In this document: positions 26,520 to 35,350 of the stretch, in pieces
Layout: the number at the start of each line of letters is the position of its first letter
Position numbering within the stretch: the stretch's first letter is position 1
Source of the DNA: Clostridium porci
GTDB lineage: Bacteria > Bacillota > Clostridia > Lachnospirales > Lachnospiraceae
Assembly (NCBI RefSeq): GCF_009696375.1
Contig: NZ_VUMD01000001.1
Location: 310,001-374,000, forward strand
Reading direction: 5' to 3'
Length of the DNA: 64,000 bases
Program-made: the position numbers and the translations under genes
The notes under the pieces: generated by a model
The model's input: only the letters and a program-made list of their open reading frames with translations
Database searches by the model: none
What the model was told of the DNA's origin: nothing

Positions 26520-26789
26520 GTGTCAGCTTTAAACATACCTATACAGCTTGTCAGCGCGTGCAGTACCTTGGGACAGATTACGCCCCTGTGGTTCCGGTAT
26601 GAGAACGAGGAACACCAGATTGTCACAGTGAAAATCCAACAGGTAGTATCTTCAAAGGAGGAAAAGCACTGCGGCATGGATTATATCAGCTATGTGTGCT
26701 GGGCCCAAACGGAGCAGCAAAGGCGGCTGATAGAATTGAGATACCGGCTGTCTACCCACAAGTGGTCTTTTTTTCAGGCATTATCCTAG
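26520..26789 (+). CDS. Small protein of the dinB SOS operon, unknown function
   Basis: An 89-residue protein starting at GTG 26520, 7 bases after AGGAGGTG. It is predicted cytoplasmic and beta-rich, with PLWFRYENEEHQIVTVKIQQVV and YVCWAQTEQQRRLIELRYRLSTHKWSFFQ. The layout recalls small DUF6504-type proteins that sit beside Y-family polymerase genes, but I cannot confirm that family. It is the first gene of a LexA-controlled unit and ends 35 bases before dinB, which suggests a role in or beside translesion synthesis. Confidence 0.75.
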   Translation: MSALNIPIQLVSACSTLGQITPLWFRYENEEHQIVTVKIQQVVSSKEEKHCGMDYISYVCWAQTEQQRRLIELRYRLSTHKWSFFQALS

Positions 26790-26824
26790 AGTGGTTTCAT
26801 TTCTTGCGTTGGGAGGGAGCAATC

Positions 26825-28087
26825 ATGTCAAACCAGATCTGGTATCATGTAGATGTAAATTCTGCGTTTCTGAGCTGGACTGCCGCCTGTGAAGTTCTTA
26901 TAAACGGAAGTGATCGGGATCTGCGCCGGATTGCGGCCGTCATTGGAGGCAGCGAGAAAGAGCGCCACGGCATTGTGCTGGCCAAGTCTGATCAGGCCAA
27001 GGCCTTTGGAATTAGGACAGGTGAGTCATTGGTGGAGGCAAGGAGCAGATGTCCCGGTCTGATCGTCGTTCCTCCGGATTATGAATTATATGTAAACTGC
27101 TCCAGAGCTCTGATCCGTCTTTTGGAAGCTTACTGTCCCCATGTGCACCAGTATAGTATAGACGAAGCCTTTTGTTCTATGGAAGGGACTGAAACTCTGT
27201 GGGGAAGTCCGGTAGTGTTTGCCCGGCAGCTTAAGGAGGAAATCTACAAGACCTTGGGCTTTACCGTAAATATCGGAGTATCGGATCAGAAGCTTCTGGC
27301 AAAAATGGCCTCAGAGTTTAAGAAACCGGACAGGGTTCACACCCTGTTTCAGAAGGAAATTCGAGAGAAGCTGTGGCCGCTGCCTGTACATCAGCTTTTT
27401 TGGGTAGGCCGGGCCACAGCCGCCCGGCTGAAAAATCTGGGAATCCGTACCATTGGAGAACTGGCTAACACAGATCTGGAGATCCTGAAAGCTCATTTAA
27501 AAAAGCAGGGAGAATATATATGGCACTATGCGAATGGCCGGGATCTATCTCCCTTTTTACAGGAGCTTTCGGAGAATAAAGGCTACGGCAATTCCATGAC
27601 AATTCCCTTTGATGTAAGAGATATGTCTATAGCCAGGCAGGCACTTCTCTCTCTTACGGAAACGGCCGGCGCCAGACTCCGAGCGGATGGCAGGAAAGCC
27701 TCCTGCATAAGTGTTTCCATCACAGACAGCGGGTTTTGCCGCTGCTCCAGGCAGAAAACCCTCTACCAGGCAACGGATGTCACTGCGGAGCTATACCAGC
27801 AGGCCTGCGGTGTATTGGAAGCGCTGTGGGACGGCTCTCCGATACGCCAGATGGGTGTTCATACCAGCTGCCCAGTCAGCTATGCCCCTTACCAGTATCA
27901 CCTGTTCCCCGCAGATAAGGAGGAAGCGTATGGGAGGCTGGACGCGGCTGCAGACGCGATTCGGAACAAATACGGAGAGGATGCCCTGATGCGGGCTGTA
28001 TTTTTAAAAAATCCTCTTCCTCATATGGCCGGAGGAATCGACAAGGCGAAGCGTACCGGCGTGACTAAGGCTTTGGGCCATCCTTAA
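26825..28087 (+). CDS. dinB: DNA polymerase IV (Y-family, DinB)
   Basis: A 420-residue translesion polymerase. Catalytic acids are Asp 10 in YHVDVNSAF and Asp 113-Glu 114 in YSIDEAFCSME. Thumb/HhH residues are in GVSDQKLLAKMASEFKKPD and the VGRATAARLKNLGIRTIGELA region; the little finger domain is C-terminal. ATG 26825 follows GGGAGG; a longer frame from 26696 overlaps the upstream gene. A canonical C-terminal beta-clamp peptide is not obvious. Control by the LexA box upstream fits an SOS-induced polymerase. Confidence 0.94.
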   Translation: MSNQIWYHVDVNSAFLSWTAACEVLINGSDRDLRRIAAVIGGSEKERHGIVLAKSDQAKAFGIRTGESLVEARSRCPGLIVVPPDYELYVNCSRALIRLLEAYCPHVHQYSIDEAFCSMEGTETLWGSPVVFARQLKEEIYKTLGFTVNIGVSDQKLLAKMASEFKKPDRVHTLFQKEIREKLWPLPVHQLFWVGRATAARLKNLGIRTIGELANTDLEILKAHLKKQGEYIWHYANGRDLSPFLQELSENKGYGNSMTIPFDVRDMSIARQALLSLTETAGARLRADGRKASCISVSITDSGFCRCSRQKTLYQATDVTAELYQQACGVLEALWDGSPIRQMGVHTSCPVSYAPYQYHLFPADKEEAYGRLDAAADAIRNKYGEDALMRAVFLKNPLPHMAGGIDKAKRTGVTKALGHP

Positions 28088-28110
28088 CGCTCCGATTGAA
28101 ACCAATTTCC

Positions 28111-28139
28111 TTTTCAATCAAATCCATTTGTGATATAAT
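28111..28139 (+). promoter_or_regulatory. Extended -10 promoter for miaB
   Basis: TGATATAAT (28131-28139) is an extended -10, with a weak TTTTCA -35 17 bases before TATAAT. Confidence 0.7.
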
Positions 28140-28183
28140 ACATGAGGTAAATTTGAAAAACTATAGTTTTAAGGGAGATCTAC

Positions 28184-29686
28184 GTGAATCAGTTACTTAT
28201 ATCATATGAGGAAGCACAAAAAAAAGCGCCGAAGGAGGAACCGGACAGGCAGCTCTTTTTTATGGAGCGGTGCCGCGAACTGCTGGAGGAATTAAAGAAA
28301 GCCTACGGCCGGGAGGTTATGACCTTCCATATTGAGACCTTCGGCTGCCAGATGAATGCAAGGGACTCTGAAAAGCTGATGGGCATACTGGAGCAGATGG
28401 GGTACAGGGAGGAAAGCTCCGAGGATGCCGACTTTGTTCTTTATAATACCTGTACGGTACGGGAAAATGCCAACCTTCGGGTATATGGCCGTCTGGGTCA
28501 GCTGGGGGCGTATAAGAGGAAGCGCCCGGAGATGATGATTGCGCTCTGCGGCTGCATGATGCAGGAGAAGGAGGTGGTGGAGAAGATTAAAAAGAGCTAC
28601 CGTCAGGTAGATCTGATCTTCGGAACCCATAACATATTCAAGCTGGCTGAGCTGGTTTATACCTGTCTGGAGGAGCGCAGGAAGGAGGCGAAAGCCAGAG
28701 CGGCGCAAAAAGGCTTTAAGGGCCACATGGTGGTGGATGTATGGGAGGATACCAGCCAGATTGTGGAGGATTTGCCTGTGGAGCGCAAGTACCCCTTTAA
28801 ATCCGGCGTTAATATAATGTTTGGCTGCAACAACTTTTGCAGCTACTGCATCGTACCCTATGTACGGGGGAGGGAGCGTTCCAGAAAGCCGGAGGAGATT
28901 CTTAAGGAGGTAAGAAAGCTGGCTGCGGACGGAGTGGTAGAGATTATGCTGCTGGGTCAGAATGTGAACTCCTACGGAAAGAACCTGGATACGCCTATGA
29001 CCTTCGCAAGGCTGCTTGAGGAGGTGGAGCAAATAGATGGCATTGAGCGGATTCGTTTTATGACCTCCCATCCCAAGGATTTATCACAGGATCTGATCAA
29101 TGTAATTGCAAGGTCAAAGAAAATCTGCCGCCATCTCCACCTTCCCCTGCAGTCGGGAAGCACGAGAGTTTTAAAGGCGATGAACCGGCACTATACAAAG
29201 GAGCAGTTTCTGGAGCTTGCAGCCAGAATCAAGGAGGCAGTGCCGGAAATTTCCCTTACTACAGACCTCATCGTAGGCTTTCCCGGTGAGACAGAGGAGG
29301 ACTTTGAAGAAACCATGGATGTGGTGCGTAAGGTAGGCTTTGACAGTGCCTTTACCTTTATCTACTCCAAGCGCACCGGAACGCCGGCGGCCGCTATGGA
29401 GAATCAGATCCCGGAGGAGACGGTAAAGAGCCGCTTTGACCGTCTGTTAAAGGAGGTTCAGGACATAGCGGCGCAGCTTAGCGGACGGGATGCCGGCACG
29501 ATTCAGGAGGTGCTGGTAGAGGAGGTTAACGGACACTCTCAGACGCTTATGACAGGCCGTTTATCCAATAATGCCATCGTACATTTTCCCGGGGATTCTT
29601 CCATGATTGGAAAGCTGATTAAGGTTTATCTGGAGGAGAGCAGGGGCTTTTACTATATGGGGAAAATTGCGGAGCAGGCAGAATAG
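28184..29686 (+). CDS. miaB: tRNA-2-methylthio-N6-dimethylallyladenosine synthase MiaB
   Basis: A 500-residue radical-SAM methylthiotransferase that modifies A37 of tRNAs. The N-terminal UPF0004 domain has three cluster cysteines in FGCQMN, NTCTVRENA and CGCMMQEK; the radical-SAM motif is CNNFCSYC; a C-terminal TRAM domain (about 430-495) binds RNA. An N-terminal extension of ~45 residues precedes TFGCQMN, usual for Clostridia. It starts at GTG 28184 after AAGGGAG. rimO, a paralogue, is at 61323. Confidence 0.96.
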   Translation: MNQLLISYEEAQKKAPKEEPDRQLFFMERCRELLEELKKAYGREVMTFHIETFGCQMNARDSEKLMGILEQMGYREESSEDADFVLYNTCTVRENANLRVYGRLGQLGAYKRKRPEMMIALCGCMMQEKEVVEKIKKSYRQVDLIFGTHNIFKLAELVYTCLEERRKEAKARAAQKGFKGHMVVDVWEDTSQIVEDLPVERKYPFKSGVNIMFGCNNFCSYCIVPYVRGRERSRKPEEILKEVRKLAADGVVEIMLLGQNVNSYGKNLDTPMTFARLLEEVEQIDGIERIRFMTSHPKDLSQDLINVIARSKKICRHLHLPLQSGSTRVLKAMNRHYTKEQFLELAARIKEAVPEISLTTDLIVGFPGETEEDFEETMDVVRKVGFDSAFTFIYSKRTGTPAAAMENQIPEETVKSRFDRLLKEVQDIAAQLSGRDAGTIQEVLVEEVNGHSQTLMTGRLSNNAIVHFPGDSSMIGKLIKVYLEESRGFYYMGKIAEQAE

Positions 29687-29724
29687 TCTCTGCTTCGGCA
29701 TACAAGAGAAGAGAGGTTAATATT

Positions 29725-32397
29725 TTGGCAAAGACACAGCAGCTGTCTCCTATGATGCAGCAATATATGGAAACCAAAAAGGAATACCCGGATTGTATTT
29801 TGTTTTACCGCCTGGGAGATTTCTATGAAATGTTCTTTGAGGATGCTCTGACTGCTTCCAAGGCCCTGGACATCACTCTTACAGGGAGGGACTGCGGGCT
29901 TGAGGAAAGAGCGCCTATGTGCGGAGTGCCCTATCATGCGGTGGATTCCTACCTGTATAAGCTGGTGCAGCAGGGGTACAAGGTAGCGATTGCAGAGCAG
30001 ATGGAGGAGCCAGGCCAGGCCAAGGGGCTTGTAAAACGGGAGGTCATACGGGTAGTGACGCCCGGAACCATTACCAGCTCCCAGGCCCTTGATGAGACAA
30101 AGAATAATTATCTCATGGGCATTGTTTATTTGGATGGAGTCTACGGAATTGCTGCCTCAGATATAAGCACCGGTGATTTTGTGGTTACGGAGGTAGACTC
30201 AGATCGAGAGCTTTTTGACGAGATCAATAAGTTCTCTCCTTCGGAGATTATATGCAATCATGCATTCTACATGTCCGGTGTGGATGCGGAGGAGCTGAAA
30301 AACCGTTATCATGCGGTTGTGTCTGCTTTGGACCCCCGCTTTTTCGGGGATGAGTCCTGCCGGAAGGCGCTCAGAGAGCATTTTCATGTGGGAGCCTTAA
30401 GCGGACTGGGATTAGAGGATTATGGAACGGGTATCATAGCAGCAGGTGCGGTGATGCAGTATATTTACGAAACTCAGAAAAGCACACTGGAACATATTAC
30501 TACAATTACGCCTTATTCCACAGGCCAGTATATGGTTATTGACACCTCCACCCGGAGGAATCTGGAGCTGGTAGAGACTATGCGGGAGAAACAGAAGCGG
30601 GGAACCTTGTTGTGGGTTCTGGATAAGACAAAGACCGCTATGGGGGCGAGGCTTTTAAGAACCTATATTGAGCAGCCCTTGATTTATAAGGAGGAGATTA
30701 TCAGACGGCAGGCAGCAGTGGAAGAGCTGAATATGAACTATATTTCCAGAGAGGAAATCTGCGAATATTTAAACCCTATTTACGATCTGGAACGCCTTAT
30801 GGGGCGTATTAGCTATAAAACTGCCAATCCCAGGGATCTCATCGCATTTAAAAATTCCCTGGAAATGCTTCCCCATATAAAGGGGATTCTGGGAGAGTTT
30901 AGCAGTGCGCTTTTAAAGGAGCTTGAGGCAGAGATGGATCCCCTGGAGGATATGTGCCGGCTGATTGACGAAGCCATACTGGAGGAACCGCCAATTACAA
31001 TCCGGGAGGGCGGCATGATTAAGGATGGCTATAATGAGGAGGCGGATCGCCTGCGCCATGCCAAGACAGAGGGTAAGACCTGGCTTGGAGAGCTGGAGTC
31101 CAGAGAAAGGGAGAAAACGGGAATTAAGACATTAAAGGTGAAATTCAATAAGGTGTTCGGCTACTATTTCGAGGTAACTAATTCCTTTAAGAATCAGGTT
31201 CCAGCTTACTTTATCCGCAAGCAGACGCTGACCAACGCGGAGCGGTATACCACGGATGAGCTTAAGGATTTGGAGGATATTATCATGGGCGCCGAGGATC
31301 GTCTGGTGTCTCTTGAGTATGAGCTGTTCTGTCAGGTGCGGGACAGCATCGCCTCCCAGGTGCTGCGAATCCAGAGGACAGCCAAGGCTGTGGCTGGCGT
31401 GGATGTGTTCTGTTCCCTGTCCGGGGTTGCCACCCGCCGCAATTATGTAAAGCCCCAGATCAATGAAAAGGGCGTCATACAGATTAAGAACGGCCGCCAT
31501 CCTGTGGTGGAGCAGATGATGCGGGACGACCTGTTTGTAGCCAATGATACATTTCTGGACAATGGAAAAAACCGCCTTTCTGTTATCACAGGGCCCAATA
31601 TGGCTGGGAAATCCACCTATATGCGCCAGGTAGCGCTGATTGTGCTTATGGCCCAGCTGGGCAGCTTTGTGCCGGCCCAGGAGGCGGATATTGGTATCTG
31701 TGACCGAATCTTCACCCGGGTGGGGGCCTCTGACGATCTGGCCAGCGGCCAGAGCACCTTTATGGTGGAGATGACGGAGGTGGCCAATATTTTGAGAAAT
31801 GCCACTAAAAACAGCCTTCTGGTGCTGGATGAAATCGGAAGGGGAACAAGTACCTTTGACGGCCTGTCCATTGCCTGGTCTGTGATTGAGTATATAAGCA
31901 GCCCCAGGCTTCTGGGAGCGAAAACGCTCTTTGCTACCCATTATCATGAGCTGACAGAACTGGAGGGCTCCATTGCAGGGGTGAAAAATTATTGTATCGC
32001 AGTGAAGGAGCAGGGGGATGATATTGTATTTCTGCGAAAGATCGTACGGGGCGGGGCAGACAAAAGCTACGGTATCCAGGTAGCCAAGCTGGCAGGGGTG
32101 CCGGATACGGTCATTGCCAGGGCCAAGGAGATTGCTCAGGAACTGAGCAATGCGGATATTACGGCCAGAGCCAGGGAGATTGCGGAGATCAGCTCCTCTG
32201 TTACCCCGCATAAGGCAGTGCCTAAGCCCGACGAGGTGGATATGCAGCAGCTTACCTTTTTTGATACGGTGAAGGATGATGATATTATCCGGGAGCTGGA
32301 TGAGCTGGAGCTGTCTACCATGACGCCGCTTGACGCTATGAATACCCTGTACCGCCTTCAGACAAGGCTTAAGAACCGGTGGAAGGAGAATCAATAA
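29725..32397 (+). CDS. mutS: DNA mismatch repair protein MutS
   Basis: An 890-residue mismatch sensor. The N-terminal mismatch-binding domain has the Phe-x-Glu motif in GDFYEMFFEDA; the ATPase has Walker A GPNMAGKST, Walker B LLVLDEIGRGTSTFDG and TLFATHYHELTELE; a helix-turn-helix dimer region follows (AGVPDTVIARAKEI). It starts at TTG 29725 after GAGAGG. It follows miaB by 38 bases, as in Bacillus cotE-mutS neighbourhoods, but mutL does not follow here; trmD does. Confidence 0.97.
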   Translation: MAKTQQLSPMMQQYMETKKEYPDCILFYRLGDFYEMFFEDALTASKALDITLTGRDCGLEERAPMCGVPYHAVDSYLYKLVQQGYKVAIAEQMEEPGQAKGLVKREVIRVVTPGTITSSQALDETKNNYLMGIVYLDGVYGIAASDISTGDFVVTEVDSDRELFDEINKFSPSEIICNHAFYMSGVDAEELKNRYHAVVSALDPRFFGDESCRKALREHFHVGALSGLGLEDYGTGIIAAGAVMQYIYETQKSTLEHITTITPYSTGQYMVIDTSTRRNLELVETMREKQKRGTLLWVLDKTKTAMGARLLRTYIEQPLIYKEEIIRRQAAVEELNMNYISREEICEYLNPIYDLERLMGRISYKTANPRDLIAFKNSLEMLPHIKGILGEFSSALLKELEAEMDPLEDMCRLIDEAILEEPPITIREGGMIKDGYNEEADRLRHAKTEGKTWLGELESREREKTGIKTLKVKFNKVFGYYFEVTNSFKNQVPAYFIRKQTLTNAERYTTDELKDLEDIIMGAEDRLVSLEYELFCQVRDSIASQVLRIQRTAKAVAGVDVFCSLSGVATRRNYVKPQINEKGVIQIKNGRHPVVEQMMRDDLFVANDTFLDNGKNRLSVITGPNMAGKSTYMRQVALIVLMAQLGSFVPAQEADIGICDRIFTRVGASDDLASGQSTFMVEMTEVANILRNATKNSLLVLDEIGRGTSTFDGLSIAWSVIEYISSPRLLGAKTLFATHYHELTELEGSIAGVKNYCIAVKEQGDDIVFLRKIVRGGADKSYGIQVAKLAGVPDTVIARAKEIAQELSNADITARAREIAEISSSVTPHKAVPKPDEVDMQQLTFFDTVKDDDIIRELDELELSTMTPLDAMNTLYRLQTRLKNRWKENQ

Positions 32398-32400
32398 TTC

Positions 32401-33327
32401 ATGAATTTTTATATATTGACCTTGTTTGCCGATATGGTTCTGGGAGGTCTTAGAACCAGCATAACAGGAAGGGCCATAGAGAAGGGGATCATCTCAGTCA
32501 ATGCCATTGATATTCGGAATTATTCCACAGATAAGCACAGGCATGTGGATGATGCCCCTTACGGCGGAGGTGCAGGCATGGTGATAGAGCCGGGGCCTGT
32601 GTGCGCTGCCTACGAGGATTTGTGCGGGAAGCTGAAAAAAAAGCCCAGGGTTATTTACATGACGCCTCAGGGTAAAGTGTTTAATCAGTCTATTGCTGAG
32701 GAGCTTGCCAGGGAAGATGAGTTGGTATTTCTCTGCGGCCATTATGAGGGCATTGATGAGCGGGCCTTAGAGATGATTGTAACGGATTACCTCTCAGTGG
32801 GAGATTATATCCTGACAGGAGGGGAGCTTCCGGCTATGATGATGATTGACTGTATTTCCCGGCTGGTTCCCGGAGTTTTGAACAACCATGAGTCGGCCCA
32901 GGAGGAGTCCTTTCATGACAATCTTTTGGAATATCCTCAGTATACAAGGCCGGAAGTGTTCAGAGGACGCTCGGTGCCTGAGGTGCTTTTAAGCGGGCAT
33001 CACAAGAAAATAGAGGAATGGCGCAGGCAGCAGTCGATAAAGAGGACGCTGGAGCGCAGGCCGGATCTGCTGGAGGATGCAAGGCTTACCTTAAAGGAGG
33101 CAACATATCTGGAAGCGCTTCTGGAGGGCGTTGGAGACTTAAAGGAGCTGGAGGAAGCGGTGGAGCTGTATGTCCGGGAGCTGGATGCAGGAGCGGCAGA
33201 GCCCAAGCTTAAGCGGAAGGCCATGTCTATGATTAAGAAACTTTTGTCAACCAAGGAATGTACCATAAAGGAAATAAAAAGCTTTTACAAGATTTGCAGG
33301 CTTCGGACCAATATTCTGAAGGAATAG
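32401..33327 (+). CDS. trmD: tRNA (guanine-N1)-methyltransferase TrmD with C-terminal extension
   Basis: A 308-residue SPOUT enzyme that methylates G37 of tRNAs. Core motifs are FYILTLFADM, DAPYGGGAGMVIEPGP, LCGHYEGIDERA, DYILTGGELPAMMMIDC and LSGHHKKIEEWRRQQS. The usual length is about 240-250 residues; here a Lys/Glu/Leu-rich helical tail of ~65 residues follows (ELEEAVELYVRELDAG onward), of unknown role. It starts 3 bases after mutS. It is not preceded by rpsP-rimM as usual. Confidence 0.95.
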   Translation: MNFYILTLFADMVLGGLRTSITGRAIEKGIISVNAIDIRNYSTDKHRHVDDAPYGGGAGMVIEPGPVCAAYEDLCGKLKKKPRVIYMTPQGKVFNQSIAEELAREDELVFLCGHYEGIDERALEMIVTDYLSVGDYILTGGELPAMMMIDCISRLVPGVLNNHESAQEESFHDNLLEYPQYTRPEVFRGRSVPEVLLSGHHKKIEEWRRQQSIKRTLERRPDLLEDARLTLKEATYLEALLEGVGDLKELEEAVELYVRELDAGAAEPKLKRKAMSMIKKLLSTKECTIKEIKSFYKICRLRTNILKE

Positions 33328-33368
33328 TAGCCTGAGCATTAAAAATACCATATTAAGAGGCTATATCG

Positions 33369-33397
33369 TTGACAGACCATGGATTATATAGTAAAAT
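33369..33397 (+). promoter_or_regulatory. Sigma-A promoter for the second CorC-type gene
   Basis: TTGACA (33369-33374), 17-base spacer, TAAAAT (33392-33397). Confidence 0.8.
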
Positions 33398-33457
33398 TTC
33401 ATGAAACTATGCAGATAAAGCAGAGTGAATTATAAGTAAGAAACAGGAGTGATATGT

Positions 33458-34738
33458 TTGGATCTATCTGGTGACACGATCACCATACGCTTAATTGTTA
33501 TTCTGATTTTATTGGGGTTATCCGCCTTCTTTTCATCCTCGGAGACAGCTTTGACAACAGTGAATAAAATCCGCATACGGAATCTGGCGGAATCCGGTAA
33601 TAAATCGGCCCAATGGGTGCTGAAGCTTTCTGCTAACCAAGGGAAAATGCTCAGCGCCATCCTGATTGGCAACAATGTAGTCAATCTGTCTGCCTCCTCC
33701 ATGCTGACCGTCCTGGCTACAGAGGTGTTCGGTAGCAGGGCTGCCGGAGCGGCAACTGGTATCCTGACGCTTCTGATACTGATATTCGGAGAGATAACGC
33801 CAAAAACGGTAGCTACTCTGGAAGCAGAGAAGAATGCCCTTCGTTTTGCCCGGGTGATTTATATGATCATGGTAGCGCTGACTCCGGTTATTTATTTGGT
33901 AAACCGCATGTCCTCAGGAGTCCTGTGGCTCTTGAAGGTGGATCCTGGAAAAGCAGGGGACGATATGACTGAGGACGAGCTGCGGACCATTGTACAGGTG
34001 GGCCATGAAAAGGGCGTCATAGAATCAGAAGAAAAGCAGATGATTAACAATGTGTTCGATTTGGGCGATTCTGTGGCTAAGGATATTATGATTCCCAGGA
34101 TCGATATGGTTTTTATCAATATAGAGGCAGGCTTTGAGGAGCTGTTAGAGGTGTTTCGCAGGGAACGGTATACTCGTCTGCCTGTCTATGAGCACACAAC
34201 GGATAATGTAGTGGGAATTATAAATATTAAAGATATGCTTTTGATTGAGGACAGACAGCGCTTTTCCATCCGGGCTCACCTGCGCCGGCCGCTCTACACC
34301 TTTGAGTCTAAAAAATTGTCGGAGCTGATGGTGGAGATGCGCAAAACCTCTAACAATATCGTAATCGTCCTGGACGAGTACGGGGCAACTGCAGGCCTTA
34401 TTACCCTGGAGGATATTTTGGAGGAAATTGTGGGCGATATAAGGGATGAGTACGACGAGGATGAGGAGGACGAGCTCATTCAGGTTCAGGAGGGAGAGTA
34501 TCTGGCGGAAGGTTCCATGAAGCTGGATGACTTAAATGACAGCTTGGGCCTAAGGCTTATCTCGGAGGATTACGATTCTGTGGGAGGATTGGTAATTGAA
34601 AGACTGGATCATCTTCCTTCCCAGGGGGAAGAGGTGGAGTGCGGCGGAATCCGGCTGGTGGTGGAGCATGTGGAGAAGAACCGGATCGATAAGATACGGA
34701 TTTATCTGCCGGTAGCCGGGAATGGGGAGAATTCCTGA
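33458..34738 (+). CDS. CNNM/CorC (HlyC) family membrane protein, second copy
   Basis: A 426-residue protein. The DUF21 membrane domain opens with LSAFFSSSETALTTVNKIRIRNLAE (the family signature) and has about 4 hydrophobic segments within residues 1-165. Then come EDELRTIVQVGHEKGVIESEEKQMI, two CBS domains (IMIPRIDMVFI; VLDEYGATAGLITLEDILEEIVGDI) and a CorC/HlyC C-terminal domain. TTG 33458 is chosen because AGGAG lies 8 bases upstream; GTG 33449 overlaps that site. Closer to the family consensus than the copy at 7892. Probably divalent-cation transport. Confidence 0.9.
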   Translation: MDLSGDTITIRLIVILILLGLSAFFSSSETALTTVNKIRIRNLAESGNKSAQWVLKLSANQGKMLSAILIGNNVVNLSASSMLTVLATEVFGSRAAGAATGILTLLILIFGEITPKTVATLEAEKNALRFARVIYMIMVALTPVIYLVNRMSSGVLWLLKVDPGKAGDDMTEDELRTIVQVGHEKGVIESEEKQMINNVFDLGDSVAKDIMIPRIDMVFINIEAGFEELLEVFRRERYTRLPVYEHTTDNVVGIINIKDMLLIEDRQRFSIRAHLRRPLYTFESKKLSELMVEMRKTSNNIVIVLDEYGATAGLITLEDILEEIVGDIRDEYDEDEEDELIQVQEGEYLAEGSMKLDDLNDSLGLRLISEDYDSVGGLVIERLDHLPSQGEEVECGGIRLVVEHVEKNRIDKIRIYLPVAGNGENS

Positions 34739-34746
34739 TAAATCGC

Positions 34747-34775
34747 TTGCATTTCAGGACAAATTGTGATAAAAT
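34747..34775 (+). promoter_or_regulatory. Sigma-A-like promoter for rplS
   Basis: TTGCAT (34747-34752), 17-base spacer, TAAAAT (34770-34775). Confidence 0.7.
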
Positions 34776-34781
34776 CAGACG

Positions 34782-34866
34782 TTGTGAAAAGAAATAGATG
34801 GTCCTCTGTTACTAAGATGCAGCGAACCTGAGGGACTGCAAAGAGTATTAAGAACATCCAATAGAT
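34782..34866 (+). ncRNA. Candidate L19 (rplS) autoregulatory leader
   Basis: The leader contains GTCCTC pairing with GAGG-GAC (one bulge), and TGCAG in its loop that can pair with CTGCA just 3' of the stem, giving a pseudoknot-like fold before the ribosome site. Firmicutes rplS genes often carry an L19 leader; assignment rests on position and pairing only. Confidence 0.45.
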
Positions 34867-34882
34867 GAAGGAGGTTCACACG

Positions 34883-35230
34883 ATGAACGAAATAATCAAG
34901 AACATTGAAGCCGCACAGCTGAAGGAAACGGTTCCAAGCTTTAGGGTTGGCGATACCGTTAAGGTATACAACAAGATTAAAGAGGGAAACCGCGAGAGAA
35001 TCCAGATTTTTGAGGGAACGGTTATTAAAAGACAGAATGGCGGAGCAAGAGAGACCTTTACTGTGAGAAAGAATTCCAATGGCATCGGCGTTGAGAAGAC
35101 CTGGCCATTACACTCGCCAAGTGTTGATAATGTGGAAGTGATCCGCAGAGGTAAAGTAAGACGTGCAAAGCTGAACTATTTAAGAGACAGAGTAGGCAAG
35201 GCGGCAAAGGTAAAAGAATTAGTTAAATAA
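34883..35230 (+). CDS. rplS: Ribosomal protein L19
   Basis: A 115-residue large-subunit protein: [52 protein letters not shown] and the basic C-terminus [23 protein letters not shown] 34883 follows AGGAGG; the ATG at 34865 is upstream of that site. It is followed by a strong terminator and then lepB-rbgA-rnhB-yraN, the usual neighbours. Confidence 0.97.
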   Translation: MNEIIKNIEAAQLKETVPSFRVGDTVKVYNKIKEGNRERIQIFEGTVIKRQNGGARETFTVRKNSNGIGVEKTWPLHSPSVDNVEVIRRGKVRRAKLNYLRDRVGKAAKVKELVK

Positions 35231-35248
35231 ACGGATGGTAAAGTAAGA

Positions 35249-35277
35249 ATAGAGTTTGCGAACGCAAACTCTATTTT
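35249..35277 (+). terminator. Terminator after rplS
   Basis: ATAGAGTTTGC pairs perfectly with GCAAACTCTAT around GAAC, followed by TTTT. Confidence 0.85.
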
Positions 35278-35350
35278 GCACTATGGAAGCCTGGGGGCAA
35301 ATGGAATTGCCTGCGCAGGGCCTTTGGTTTTAGAAAGGCGGAAGGGATTC

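Noticed and set aside
31132-32394. 420-codon minus-strand frame inside mutS
   Set aside because: Shadow of mutS; composition is His/Leu/Gln-rich as expected from an antisense reading.
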